Of a stretch of DNA of 64,000 nt, positions 27,037 to 36,736 are shown piece after piece. Made by a program: the position numbers and the translations under genes. Within the stretch, counting starts at the first letter, position 1, and every line of letters begins with the position of its first letter. The notes below the pieces were generated by a model, which saw only the letters and a program-made list of their open reading frames with translations, did not search any database and was not told the DNA's origin. Origin of the DNA: Paenibacillus oceani (GTDB lineage: Bacteria > Bacillota > Bacilli > Paenibacillales > NBRC-103111); NCBI RefSeq assembly GCF_014705615.1, contig NZ_JACXJA010000032.1:1-64000 (forward strand), given 5' to 3'.

Positions 27037-27516
27037 CGTCCCACACCTCATTACGAATGACACTAGCTATGGGCATCATTGTAGCATAACGGCATCGGAA
27101 TATCATCAAATACTAAACTAGTACCTATACAGCTCTAGTTTTTTCTGCTATTTTTAAGTAAATAAAAATCACTTAAACATTAGTTGACGCCCCAACCAGC
27201 TTTCTACAGTATCGACCCGTTTCTCCACAGCGCGCCGGACTTCCGGCGAAGCGCCCTGCCCCCTGTCTTCGGCTTGGTATATGGGCTTCTAATAAATTGC
27301 TGCCGCCTTCGGCCGGACGTTATGCCGCTTGAACCGGACCGTTCGAACTTGTTCCGGCTTTTTGTAAAAGCGCATACATTTTGTAATTTATTAGTAGTTT
27401 ATATAAATCTTATACTAGCGAGGTGATCGCACAGCAAATCCGCAAATGAAGCAGCCGATCCAGCCGGATGTATCGACAGCAGCTTTATCTACGACTCTAA
27501 TGAAGGAGGAACGCAT
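27037..27516. other. Divergent regulatory gap
   Basis: The gap separates the GntR-SBP gene from the secreted heparinase-like gene. An extended -10 (TGCTACAAT on the minus strand, 27078-27086) may serve the regulator. The inverted repeat at 27115-27141 is a candidate operator. A weak plus-strand promoter TTATTA-17-TATACT lies at 27388-27416. The middle part, about 27180-27360, shows nothing I recognise. Confidence 0.45.
27115..27141. promoter_or_regulatory. Candidate GntR-SBP operator
   Basis: AAACTAG (27115-27121) and CTAGTTT (27135-27141) form an exact inverted repeat with a 13-base spacer, about 80 bases upstream of the regulator's start. Binding by the GntR-SBP protein is inferred from position and symmetry only. 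Confidence 0.35.
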
Positions 27517-30500
27517 GTGACACGCAAAGGCAGTTTGATCGCTCTGGCTTTCCTTATGCTCTGGCCGCTTGCCCTGTACAGCCCGTCGCCGGCATCCGCA
27601 GACGGCAGCGGCTCTGCGCCCATCTCGTCTTATTCGCACAAATGGCTCGTCGTGCCGTACGGCGGCGCTCCCGCGATAGACGGATCATTATCGCCGGGAG
27701 AATGGGACTCGTTTCCGATTAACGATTTTTCCACCGTATTCGAACAGAAGCCGTCGGCCTCGGACAGCTCGTTTGCCGTCTCCTACGACGCTAACTATCT
27801 GTACATCGGGGGATCGTTCGACAAAGTTGTGAAAGCGATTACAGAAAGGCTCGAAATTGTCCTTGCCAAAGGCTCGGACGGTGAAGCGCACTATGTGCTG
27901 CCTGTGCCGATTACACCGACCACCCCCATCACGGTAACCGACTGGAACATGGGACGCCAGCTGTCAAAGACGACTCCTCAGCGTTTTACGGTTGGCAATG
28001 CCACATCCTCGGTTAACGATACGGCTACGCGCACCGTAGTCGAGATTGCTGTGCCCTGGAGCTCGCTTGCCTCCTCCATGCCGGCCGGCGGCGAGGAGTG
28101 GCGCTTGAACATCGTCCATATCTACCACCTCGGAACGTCGCCGTTAGCCGCATGGGCGCCGCTCGAGACGTCCAATTTCATCGACCAGGGCGGCACGAAA
28201 ACAGTCAAAGCCAACCTCGTCGACGAAGGACGCTTCGGCTCGCTGTACTTCGGTCAAGTGCCGGCCGGCACAGCGGAGCAAGGAAGCGGCGTCCAACTGG
28301 ATTATGTATCGCCGACGCGCAAACGTCTTTCCTTCGACCGCATCGACTCGTCGCTCAGCGAGCTGCAGCTCGAATGGAAGGGCCCGGCCGGAAGCTGGAA
28401 GCCGCTGGCGATCGACTCGCACAGCTACGCCGGCGGACGCGATACACTCGTATTCGACCATCCCGACACCGACGCTTTCGGCCAGTACCAGTTGCGCCTG
28501 CACCGTTACGAACCGGGCCAGCCGGGCGGCGGCAAGCTCTCCCACATCGTCACCGACCGGGACAGCATCATTCGCGCCGGCATCCAAGCCCAGCTGGACT
28601 TGTATCCGACACCGACGGTGCAGTCTGTCACCTATGCCCCCCCTTCCCAACAAGTGCTCGATTTGATCGACCTCATCCCGCCGAGCAACGGCTTCCGCTT
28701 TACCGGATTGCCGGAAATGCCCGAACTGCACCCTGACGCGTTATACACCTTGTCTGCCGATAAAAAAAGCTTGATCTCGACCAAAACGTCGACCGTCTAT
28801 CCGAACCCCTCCTATCCGGAAACCGGTTCGATTACCGTGTCCACCCGCAGCGGCGGTACCGTTACCTACCCGTATTATGAGGACAGCAGCGGCAAACGGT
28901 ACTTCTTAACGGCTCACCTCTGGTATTTGCAGAAAGCGTACGTCCTCGGCCAGCTCCAGCAGCTGTCCAAAACCGACCCGATGGGCGCTGCGCACGTGCT
29001 GAACGCGCTCCTGCAAGCGTTCGATCAATATGTGCCGACGACCGACTATATATGGGAAAACTACCCGATCAACCTGACGTCGGGCCCTCCGTTCAACTAC
29101 TGGGGCGGTTTGTGGGGCAGATGGTCCGTATCCGATCTGAGCAGCCTGAGCCCGGTCAGCGTCGCGTTCGGCAATGTCCGGAAAACGGATGCGCTGGCGC
29201 AGCTTAGCTCGATCCACGGCTATGATCTGGAGCAGCGTTTGCTGGACGAGCTGTTCATCCCGTCGATCGATTTCGTGCTCAGTTTTCCGAAGGCGCTTGG
29301 CAATATGAACTACACGCAATGGCTCGGTCTGATCGATGCGGGCAAAGCGCTGAACGAACCGGACTATTTGCATATGGCGTTCGAATGGATGCAGGCTTAC
29401 ACCGAGATGGAGTTTTTATCCGACGGCTTCTGGAAAGAGGTTACCGTGTCGTACCACAAGCAGTCGATCGACGGTCTGGACCGGGCGGTCGACGCCTTGA
29501 ACGGCCACAGCGATCCGGACGGTTATTTGTCGCCGCGCACGGGACGCCGTTTCGATCAATTAAACATGGCCGACGATTACCCGATTATCGACAAGGCGCT
29601 GCGCAACAACGACCTGCTCGTCTATCCGAACGGCCACGTGCTGCCGGTAATGGATACGTGGGCCAACGAAAAATCGGCCAAGCCGATAACGGGCGAAGGC
29701 TCCTTCCTGATGCCAACGACCAAAATCGCCCGTACCGCGTCGGGAAGCGGCGCCGGCCAGACGCAAGCATGGCTGCAATTTGTGCCGAAGTACGGGCACA
29801 ATCATTACGATCCGTTGAACCTAAACTATTATGCGCTCGGTCAGGAGTTATTGCCGGACTTGGGCTATACGTACACGAAAGACCGCTATTTTACGTTATC
29901 GACCATCGGACACAATACCGTCGTCGTCAACAGCTCGAATATGGCGATCAATAACAATTCGCGGAACGGGGGCAATATCGAGCTGTTCGCGCCGCTGGGC
30001 GACGCACAGGTTGTACGCGCCGAGCAAAGCGCGGGTTATAACGCCGCGTCCGAGTACCGCCGCGAGCCGTGGCATATTACGTTCCCCGGCGCGCCGAACG
30101 GCGAAGGCTACTTGCTCGACCTGTTCCGCGTAGAGGGCGGCACCCGCCACGAATATACGCTGAACGGCGATGCGAACCGCGATGCGTTGTTCGTCACCGA
30201 TCTGGAGCTCGAACCTTACGGTGACTATCTGCTGCCGCCTGGCGTTACCGTAGTCGAGCCAACCGGCTTCAATGAGAGCGGCAGCGCTCAAGGCCATTAC
30301 TACGGTTATATCTCGATAAACGATGTCGAAAAAGCCGTATTGCCGGAAAACGCCGACACGTTCCGGGTTACGCTGCAAACGTCGGAGAACGGTACGGATA
30401 AGGCGCGGATGAACATCATCGGCGTGCTCGACGACGGCAGCAACGAGCTGTATTTGGCCCGCTCCCCGTCGATTCGCTCCACCCGTCTGTCGGGCAAGGC

Positions 30501-33500
30501 GCTCGATACGAACGACGAAGCTGTCAAGTACGACATGCCGAAGCTCGTACTGCGCCGTGACGGCACTCAGCTGCAAAGCACCTTTATTACGGCGATGGAG
30601 CCTTATGCGGCTTCGGCGGCGCCGAAAATCCGGACCGTCGACCGGCTGCAGCTGGATTCCGCGCCGAACGGCGCCGTTGCCGTACAAGTGACCTACGACA
30701 ACGTGACCGACATTATCATCAGCAACACCGGCTCTCCGGATACGCCAATCGTATTCGACGATATCGTGATGAAAGGGAAAACCAGCTTCATCCGGATGAT
30801 CGATCAGCAGGTGACACAAATGGTTGTCGTCGGCGGCACTGCGCTGACGAAAGGCTCGATTACCGTAAATGGTGACGGAACCGTACAGGGCGCGATCACC
30901 GCGACGAAGCGCAAGGCGGCGGGCGACGGCTTCGACGGCCTCGTGACGTCAACCGTCATTCCGGCCGGCGTTGCCGCTTCCCTGTCCGGCAAGTACGTCG
31001 TGGTGAAGCATCCCGACCAATCGACCGAGTCGTTCCTGATTCGCGAAGTGACGACAGGCTCCGGCGGCTCGACGATCGTGTTCGAAGAGCACGATCCCGG
31101 CTTTACGATTGCGGGCGACGGCAGCTCGCGCCAGCTGTTCATCCCTCATGCAAGCTGGACGGGTACGCATACGTTCCAGATCGATACGGTTGCGGGTTAT
31201 GAGGCTGATCCGGTATCGGCCGTTACGCTGACTTCGGACAAAACCTACTACTTGCCCGGCGAACCGGTGCAGCTTGCCATTGCCGGCACAACCCGCAGCG
31301 GCAGTCCGTTCGGCGGCGTCTTCCATGAGGTTCGTTACAAGAGCAGCGACGAATCGGTATTTGCCGTCGGCTCGGACGGAACGGTGTCCGCCGTCGGAAG
31401 CGGCATAGCGGATATTACCGCCGTCGTCGACTGGAACGGCCGCACGTATACCGACCGGATCACGCTCGTGTCCCAGTCGAGCGGTTCCGAAACGTTCTCG
31501 TTCAACAACTTGCCGATCACGTCGCAAACGGTGCCGACGCTGTATGTAGCCGGCTCGGATACGGTCCAGCTGGAGGCGAATACTCCTGGCGAATCGATTA
31601 CGTTCGCCTTTGACGCGGCGAAAAGCGATACGTACGACATCCGATTCACCCCGTTCGTCGCGCGCAGCTACGGACAGTACGATGTGGCCGTAGACGGCAG
31701 CCCGCTCGGCTCGTACGAGTTTTACGCTTCCACCGGCGCGGCGATCAGCACGTTCGAACTGCTGGGCACCCGCTATCTTACCGAGGGCACGCATACGATT
31801 ACGTTTACGAATACCGGCAAGCATGCCAGCTCGACCAATTACAAGATGGGCGTCCGCCAGCTTAAGCTGCAGGAAAGCAGACTGCAGCCGCCGGCATTAA
31901 CGGCTCCCGGCACCCCGCTGCGGATCGGCGATGCCGTAACCTTTACGTTTGCGGATTCGCCCGCCTGGCGCAGCGAAGTGGACGGTGTATACGTTGGCGA
32001 TACGCTGCTGACGCCGGGTCAGTACACGTTATCGGCAGGCAGCCTGACGCTTGCTCCGTCCGCTTTTGACGAGCCGGGATCGAAGCTTGTGCGCGTTATC
32101 GCTGGCGGCTATCGCGAGGCGCTTGGAATGGTCAAGCTGTACGACGGGACAGATTTGGCCGGATTGTCGCTGGACACCGCACCGCTCGTCCCGGCCTTCC
32201 GTCCGGACCGCTACCGGTATGAAGCGGGTGTCGGCAGCTCGTCCGCGAGCGCTTCCGTGACAGCGGCGGCGATCGACGGCAGCTCGACGATCACCTCGGG
32301 CAGCTTGTCCGCAACCAGCACGCTGACCGTGCCTCTGGCACTTGCAGCAGGCGCCAACGCCGTCACGCTGCAAAATGCGAAGGGCGGCTCGGCCAGCGCG
32401 TATGCCGTCGACGTCTTCCGCGCTTACGAGCCTGACGCTTTGCCGTTTACGGTGACGGGCGTCGTGTACGAGCAGCGGACGATTCCGGTCGCGGGCGCCA
32501 TTGTCACGATTCCGGGCACGTCCTTGACGGCAACGACCGACGTGTACGGGCAATTCCAGCTGTATGGCGTCGGACCCGGTCAGCGCCGTCTGGCGGTCAG
32601 CCACCCGGCGAAAGGCTCCGCATTGTCTCCGCTTGCGCAGATCGAGAGCCAAACGAACACTGTGACGGCAAACGTGTATTATCCGTTTGTGGATATCGTC
32701 CCGCCGACCGTTAGCCTGACCGGCCCGGCGTTGCTTACCGTCGGTTCGTCGGTTTACGCCCAAGCGGATGAACCGGCCGCGCTGTACATCGTGCCGGAGA
32801 CGACGCCCGCCACGGCAGAGGCGATCCGCGGGGCGGTTACAAGCGGTGCCGGCAAGCAGGCGAACGCCGCCGAGAACGTATCGACAGAACTGTCGACGCT
32901 CGGACTCGAATACGGCCGCTACCGGGTATATGCGATCGACGAAGGCCACAATGTAAGCACGAACAGCTATGCCGTCACGCTGCTTCCGGTCATGTCGGGT
33001 TATATCGACCATACCAACAGCCTGTTTACGTATCATGGAACTTGGACATCGTACTCCTCCTCCAGCTATCATGGAGGTACGATGGTGCTCAACCGTATCG
33101 CCGGCAGTTATGCGGAAATTCCGTTCTACGGCTCCCGGGCGACCTGGATCGGCTCGCGCAATGCGGCGTATGGACTTGCCGACGTGTATATGGACGATGT
33201 CTTTCAGGAGACGGTGAATTTGTACAATCCGACCTTGATCTCCAAACAAACACTGTACGACACCGGCGTTCTTACACCGGGCATTCACACGATGAAAATC
33301 GTCGTAAAAGGCCAGCGGATCAGTCCGGCCACCAACGACCACGTCTCTGTGGACGCACTGCACATGATTGATCCGGGTCATTCGGCGCCGGTCGTCAGCG
33401 GCGTATCCGCCGCCAGCCTGCAAGCGGGCACCGGCCTGACGGCGACGAGTTCGGACAACGGCACGCTTTATTTGGTTCCAAGTTCGACGCAAGCCACTTG

Positions 33501-34077
33501 GGCGAAAATCGATCAAGCGACGCAGCGGACCGGACTGAACAAGTACGGCGTCAAGGTAGCGGCGCAAGCCAACGTTCCGGCTACGCTGGACACGACGAAT
33601 CTGGCGCAGGACCGCTATGTCGTCTATGCCGTCTCGGACATCGGCATCGTGTCCGCAGCTTCCGCGGCCATCGACATCGTGGCGACGACGTCCACGCTCA
33701 TTGACGATACCAATCCGCTTATCACGTATTATGGCAACATAACGGCCAATTCCAGCTCCAGCTACTACGGAGGAACAGAGCGGATCGGGCGGGAAGCCGG
33801 CGCTTATTTCGAAACCGAATTTTACGGCAACCGGGCGATCGTGTACGGCACGCTCGCCTCGAACGGCGGCTTGGTCGACGTTTATTTGGATGATCAATAT
33901 GTGATGACGTACGACTACTACCGAGCCGGCACCGGCGTGACCCAGTCGCAGATTTGGGATACTGGTACGCTGACGCCCGGACTTCATAAAGTGAAGTTCG
34001 TCGTCACCGGCAACAAGCATCCGTCGTCTCAGAACATCTGGCTGCGCTTTGACTATATGCGCACCTACACGCCGTAA
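27517..34077 (+). CDS. Secreted multidomain heparinase II/III-like protein
   Basis: A 2186-residue protein with a GTG start preceded by AAGGAGG. A Sec signal peptide covers about 1-29 (ends SPASA). Next come a CBM9/DOMON-like domain (about 30-230), a helical toroid and a heparinase II/III beta-domain (about 740-1010, YGHNHYDPLNLNYYALGQEL). The C-terminal part has a Big2-like domain (about 1235-1325), a carbohydrate-binding-like sandwich (1326-1455), an X2-like domain, a cadherin-like sandwich, a carboxypeptidase-regulatory-like domain, and a duplicated module of about 230 residues (1728-1955 and 1957-2186). No sortase or S-layer motif is seen. It likely degrades an anionic polysaccharide outside the cell. 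Confidence 0.9.
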   Translation: MTRKGSLIALAFLMLWPLALYSPSPASADGSGSAPISSYSHKWLVVPYGGAPAIDGSLSPGEWDSFPINDFSTVFEQKPSASDSSFAVSYDANYLYIGGSFDKVVKAITERLEIVLAKGSDGEAHYVLPVPITPTTPITVTDWNMGRQLSKTTPQRFTVGNATSSVNDTATRTVVEIAVPWSSLASSMPAGGEEWRLNIVHIYHLGTSPLAAWAPLETSNFIDQGGTKTVKANLVDEGRFGSLYFGQVPAGTAEQGSGVQLDYVSPTRKRLSFDRIDSSLSELQLEWKGPAGSWKPLAIDSHSYAGGRDTLVFDHPDTDAFGQYQLRLHRYEPGQPGGGKLSHIVTDRDSIIRAGIQAQLDLYPTPTVQSVTYAPPSQQVLDLIDLIPPSNGFRFTGLPEMPELHPDALYTLSADKKSLISTKTSTVYPNPSYPETGSITVSTRSGGTVTYPYYEDSSGKRYFLTAHLWYLQKAYVLGQLQQLSKTDPMGAAHVLNALLQAFDQYVPTTDYIWENYPINLTSGPPFNYWGGLWGRWSVSDLSSLSPVSVAFGNVRKTDALAQLSSIHGYDLEQRLLDELFIPSIDFVLSFPKALGNMNYTQWLGLIDAGKALNEPDYLHMAFEWMQAYTEMEFLSDGFWKEVTVSYHKQSIDGLDRAVDALNGHSDPDGYLSPRTGRRFDQLNMADDYPIIDKALRNNDLLVYPNGHVLPVMDTWANEKSAKPITGEGSFLMPTTKIARTASGSGAGQTQAWLQFVPKYGHNHYDPLNLNYYALGQELLPDLGYTYTKDRYFTLSTIGHNTVVVNSSNMAINNNSRNGGNIELFAPLGDAQVVRAEQSAGYNAASEYRREPWHITFPGAPNGEGYLLDLFRVEGGTRHEYTLNGDANRDALFVTDLELEPYGDYLLPPGVTVVEPTGFNESGSAQGHYYGYISINDVEKAVLPENADTFRVTLQTSENGTDKARMNIIGVLDDGSNELYLARSPSIRSTRLSGKALDTNDEAVKYDMPKLVLRRDGTQLQSTFITAMEPYAASAAPKIRTVDRLQLDSAPNGAVAVQVTYDNVTDIIISNTGSPDTPIVFDDIVMKGKTSFIRMIDQQVTQMVVVGGTALTKGSITVNGDGTVQGAITATKRKAAGDGFDGLVTSTVIPAGVAASLSGKYVVVKHPDQSTESFLIREVTTGSGGSTIVFEEHDPGFTIAGDGSSRQLFIPHASWTGTHTFQIDTVAGYEADPVSAVTLTSDKTYYLPGEPVQLAIAGTTRSGSPFGGVFHEVRYKSSDESVFAVGSDGTVSAVGSGIADITAVVDWNGRTYTDRITLVSQSSGSETFSFNNLPITSQTVPTLYVAGSDTVQLEANTPGESITFAFDAAKSDTYDIRFTPFVARSYGQYDVAVDGSPLGSYEFYASTGAAISTFELLGTRYLTEGTHTITFTNTGKHASSTNYKMGVRQLKLQESRLQPPALTAPGTPLRIGDAVTFTFADSPAWRSEVDGVYVGDTLLTPGQYTLSAGSLTLAPSAFDEPGSKLVRVIAGGYREALGMVKLYDGTDLAGLSLDTAPLVPAFRPDRYRYEAGVGSSSASASVTAAAIDGSSTITSGSLSATSTLTVPLALAAGANAVTLQNAKGGSASAYAVDVFRAYEPDALPFTVTGVVYEQRTIPVAGAIVTIPGTSLTATTDVYGQFQLYGVGPGQRRLAVSHPAKGSALSPLAQIESQTNTVTANVYYPFVDIVPPTVSLTGPALLTVGSSVYAQADEPAALYIVPETTPATAEAIRGAVTSGAGKQANAAENVSTELSTLGLEYGRYRVYAIDEGHNVSTNSYAVTLLPVMSGYIDHTNSLFTYHGTWTSYSSSSYHGGTMVLNRIAGSYAEIPFYGSRATWIGSRNAAYGLADVYMDDVFQETVNLYNPTLISKQTLYDTGVLTPGIHTMKIVVKGQRISPATNDHVSVDALHMIDPGHSAPVVSGVSAASLQAGTGLTATSSDNGTLYLVPSSTQATWAKIDQATQRTGLNKYGVKVAAQANVPATLDTTNLAQDRYVVYAVSDIGIVSAASAAIDIVATTSTLIDDTNPLITYYGNITANSSSSYYGGTERIGREAGAYFETEFYGNRAIVYGTLASNGGLVDVYLDDQYVMTYDYYRAGTGVTQSQIWDTGTLTPGLHKVKFVVTGNKHPSSQNIWLRFDYMRTYTP

Positions 34078-34103
34078 CTGCAATTGAATCAGGAAGGCAA
34101 CGC

Positions 34104-34143
34104 AAAAACCTGCGAGACCGCTTAGGCGGAACCGCAGGTTTTT
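34104..34143. terminator. Bidirectional terminator
   Basis: An 11-bp stem AAAAACCTGCG / CGCAGGTTTTT encloses a smaller CCGC/GCGG stem. It lies between the convergent heparinase-like and shikimate-kinase genes and has T runs on both strands. Confidence 0.85.
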
Positions 34144-34152
34144 GGCATTCGA

Positions 34153-34689
34153 TCACTCTTCTGCTGTCGACTTGCGAATAACATCAATTAATCGTGCTGC
34201 CAGTTCCTCCACGGTTCGTTCATCCGCGGCGACCGTGTAGTCCGCATACTTGCGGTACAACCGATCTCTCTCCTCGTACAGCTCCAGCAACTTTTTTTCG
34301 TTATGCATGACGACTCCGCGTTTCTGGATGTCCAGATGGGCAAGTCGTTTCGCAACAGCCGGGTAGGAAATTTCCATAAATACGATATCTGCTATCGATT
34401 TTAAAAATTCCATTGCCTTCTCGGAGTAAACGACGCTTCCTCCGGTCGCAATGACGGAGTTTGCACACGACAGGGAACAAACCGCGTCCGATTCTAACAT
34501 CAAGAATTGTTCCCTGCCTTCGTCTTCAAGGAGCCGCCATAACGGCTTCCCGTTAATCTCTTGAATAATCGAATCCGTGTCGATAAAAGGCCTATTCAGC
34601 GCTTCTGCAACAATGACGCCAATTGTACTTTTCCCGCATGCCGGCATACCTATGAGGGCGATATTGCTTTTGTTGCGAATTCCACTCAT
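34153..34689 (-). CDS. aroK: Shikimate kinase
   Basis: A 178-residue P-loop kinase. The Walker A motif GMPACGKST lies at about 14-22, the shikimate-binding DTD at 37-39, and ATGGSVVY supplies the GGG/S loop. An R in the lid region (AVAKRLAHLDIQKRG) is in the expected place. It phosphorylates shikimate with ATP in the aromatic amino acid pathway. Because no other aro gene is near, it could be an extra copy or a related small-molecule kinase. The start at 34689 has AAGGTG upstream, and the ATG at 34722 adds 11 unlike residues. Confidence 0.8.
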   Translation of the reverse strand: MSGIRNKSNIALIGMPACGKSTIGVIVAEALNRPFIDTDSIIQEINGKPLWRLLEDEGREQFLMLESDAVCSLSCANSVIATGGSVVYSEKAMEFLKSIADIVFMEISYPAVAKRLAHLDIQKRGVVMHNEKKLLELYEERDRLYRKYADYTVAADERTVEELAARLIDVIRKSTAEE

Positions 34690-34811
34690 TCGATCACCTT
34701 CCCAATGGTTGAAACGGTACATTCTCGATGAGTATCATTTCGCTACCCCCTTTTGAAACTCCTGTTTTTGGGAGAAGTCACTCGCCCGATATCAGCAGCT
34801 GTCCTTCAGCT

Positions 34812-35693
34812 TCAGCCATACATATGCAAATCCTGCAAGCGAATCAGCACTTTGCCGTAACGGCCGCTCTGACGCACGGTCACTTGGCCGGACGGATACG
34901 TGCGCTCCAAATAGTCGGCCGCCGTTTTCCGGTTCTGCTCGTCGGCAGGCACGCCGTGACTGCGAAGCAGATTCATTATTTCCTGCAGCGCCGCTTCTGC
35001 GGGGACTTCCGTCGTTTTCGTTTCCCGTGTAATCAGCGACTCATAGGCATAACCTTTGAGATAGAGCAGATGCAGCAAATACCCCAGCTCCGTATACTTC
35101 GCCCCAAAAGGCTTGCCGGTGATCAGCGGCCAGATTTCATTCACCAGACTATGCTCGGTGGAACCCGCCGGCATGCTGATGTAACAAAACTTTCGCGCGC
35201 ATTGAAGCACCTTTTCCACGCTTTCCCAATCGTGGAGGACCGGACACATCGAGACAAAAACGAGATCGAATGCATCGCTCCAGCCTCTCGCCTGCACGTG
35301 AATCTCTTCGAACGGCTCGGGTACGATCCGCACCTGATCTTTGGGGAAACCGGCGATATTTTCTTTCAGCAGCTCGACCAGTGGAAGCGATGACTCGACG
35401 GCGGTTACCCGGGCCCCCCGCTCCGCAAACGGTACTGTAAACACGCCCGAAGCGGCGCCTATGTCCAGCACCGGGACATTTTCGAAACGAACCCCTTGCC
35501 CTTCAAGCCAGCCGATAATTCTGGCGGTCCGCTTTCTTCCCTCCGCGTCAAACGATTGCTCGTTGAAAGACTTCGCCTTCTGATCAAACGCCCGGGCCGG
35601 TTCGATCCCCGCCTTTTTCATCCTTGTTATGACAGTATCCCCGCGGTCCTTCCATGCTTTTTCCCATATCGCTTCCTGGTAGAAGTCGTTCAT
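34812..35693 (-). CDS. Class I SAM-dependent methyltransferase
   Basis: A 293-residue methyltransferase with SAM motif I in VLDIGAASGVFTVPFAERG and the acidic ribose-binding position in VTAVESS. The motif II/III region is at FDLVFVSMCPVLHDW. The N-terminal 75 residues (FYQEAIWEKAWKDRGDTVITRMKKAG) are a helical extension often seen in corrinoid-cluster or small-molecule methyltransferases. The substrate is unknown. GAGAGAGG lies before the ATG. It shares its strand with its neighbours, but 50-120 bases separate them. Confidence 0.85.
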   Translation of the reverse strand: MNDFYQEAIWEKAWKDRGDTVITRMKKAGIEPARAFDQKAKSFNEQSFDAEGRKRTARIIGWLEGQGVRFENVPVLDIGAASGVFTVPFAERGARVTAVESSLPLVELLKENIAGFPKDQVRIVPEPFEEIHVQARGWSDAFDLVFVSMCPVLHDWESVEKVLQCARKFCYISMPAGSTEHSLVNEIWPLITGKPFGAKYTELGYLLHLLYLKGYAYESLITRETKTTEVPAEAALQEIMNLLRSHGVPADEQNRKTAADYLERTYPSGQVTVRQSGRYGKVLIRLQDLHMYG

Positions 35694-35744
35694 ATCCGTC
35701 CCTCTCTCCTATGCCAAAATTAAAATCTGCGATGTGCAACCTAT

Positions 35745-36668
35745 TCATCCGTTACGCCGCCAAGCCTCCGTGTTCAGCTCGTTGTTCATCGCCCCGGCGG
35801 CAGCTGCGCCCATAGCGGCGGCGGCTATCGCCTGATGCATGCGGGATACCGCATCTCCGGCGCCGTAGACACCCGGAACGCTCGTTCTCCCCATCTCGTC
35901 AACCGCAACTGTACCCGTTTCAGTCATGCGGCACCCGATCGCCCGCGGCAAGTCCGATCCAGCAACCAGATCCGGTTTAAAAAAGATTCCTCTGCACGGA
36001 ATCGCCGTCCCGTCTTCAAGATTAACTTGTCGTACGATACCGTCGCTGGAATCGATATGCCGGATCGGCGAATCGAACAAGGGGACCTGGTGCCGCCGAA
36101 GCTCCTCGCACTGTTCATTCGTCAATTGATCGGGGCCGTTCGTGCAAATCGTAAACCGGTTCGTCCATCCGGATATCAACGGAGCGAAATGCATAAGCTC
36201 AGCTCCCTTGTTAATGACAACAAGCGGCTCGTCCCTTAACTCCCAGCCGTCGCAGTACGGGCAGACGAAAGCGCTTTTCCCGTAAATGTCCGCCAGCCCA
36301 GGGATATCCAGCGGACGATCCTTCATTCCGATTGCAAACAGCAGCTTTTTGCTTGTATAGGGGTTTCCTTCCGCAGTCGCAATTTGAAAATGGCCGTCCG
36401 TTCCCGTAACCGACACAACCATATCCGCCGCGAAAGATACGGAGGGATAGGCGCCGATCTCTTCCTTCGCCAATCGCCGAAATTCGCCCGGACTCACCCC
36501 GTCGCGGGTAAGAAACCCGTGAGTTTCGCGGGTCACGGCATTGCGGGGACGACTGTCGTCGAACACGGCCACCCGTTTTCTCGCTCTCCCCAGCACGAGG
36601 GACGCGCTCAACCCGGCTGGTCCTCCGCCAATAATCGCTACGTCAAGAAGTTCTGCTTTTTTCACCAT
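35745..36668 (-). CDS. Thioredoxin-reductase-like FAD/NAD(P) oxidoreductase
   Basis: A 307-residue flavoprotein. The FAD-binding GGGPAG lies at about 14-19, a redox-active type CPYC at 136-139 in the NADPH domain, and the closing GAGDA motif near the C-terminus. The architecture is that of thioredoxin reductase, but the sequence CPYCDGWE marks the divergent branch often annotated as thiol-disulfide or bacillithiol-related reductases. The start at 36668 has GGAGGT upstream. It lies 68 bases after an Rrf2 gene, with a probable operator directly in front, so redox control is likely. Confidence 0.88.
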   Translation of the reverse strand: MVKKAELLDVAIIGGGPAGLSASLVLGRARKRVAVFDDSRPRNAVTRETHGFLTRDGVSPGEFRRLAKEEIGAYPSVSFAADMVVSVTGTDGHFQIATAEGNPYTSKKLLFAIGMKDRPLDIPGLADIYGKSAFVCPYCDGWELRDEPLVVINKGAELMHFAPLISGWTNRFTICTNGPDQLTNEQCEELRRHQVPLFDSPIRHIDSSDGIVRQVNLEDGTAIPCRGIFFKPDLVAGSDLPRAIGCRMTETGTVAVDEMGRTSVPGVYGAGDAVSRMHQAIAAAAMGAAAAGAMNNELNTEAWRRNG

Positions 36669-36679
36669 TAGACACCTCC

Positions 36680-36698
36680 ATGGATCTACAATATCCAT
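36680..36698 (-). promoter_or_regulatory. Candidate Rrf2 operator before the reductase
   Basis: ATGGAT-N7-ATCCAT on the minus strand is an exact inverted repeat overlapping the ribosome site region of the reductase gene. The related site at 37259-37277 matches it at 14 of 19 positions. Confidence 0.5.
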
Positions 36699-36736
36699 AA
36701 TTAAATTGCAAGAAGCGCATCACTTCTTGACCGTGA

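Noticed and set aside
27184-27426. 80-codon frame in the divergent regulatory gap
   Set aside because: It is short, composition-driven, without a ribosome site, and overlaps the likely promoter.
32029-34083. 684-codon open frame antisense to the secreted heparinase-like gene
   Set aside because: It lies wholly within a well-supported gene, its product is Arg/Gly/His-rich low-information sequence, and it has no start context. It reflects codon bias of the true gene.
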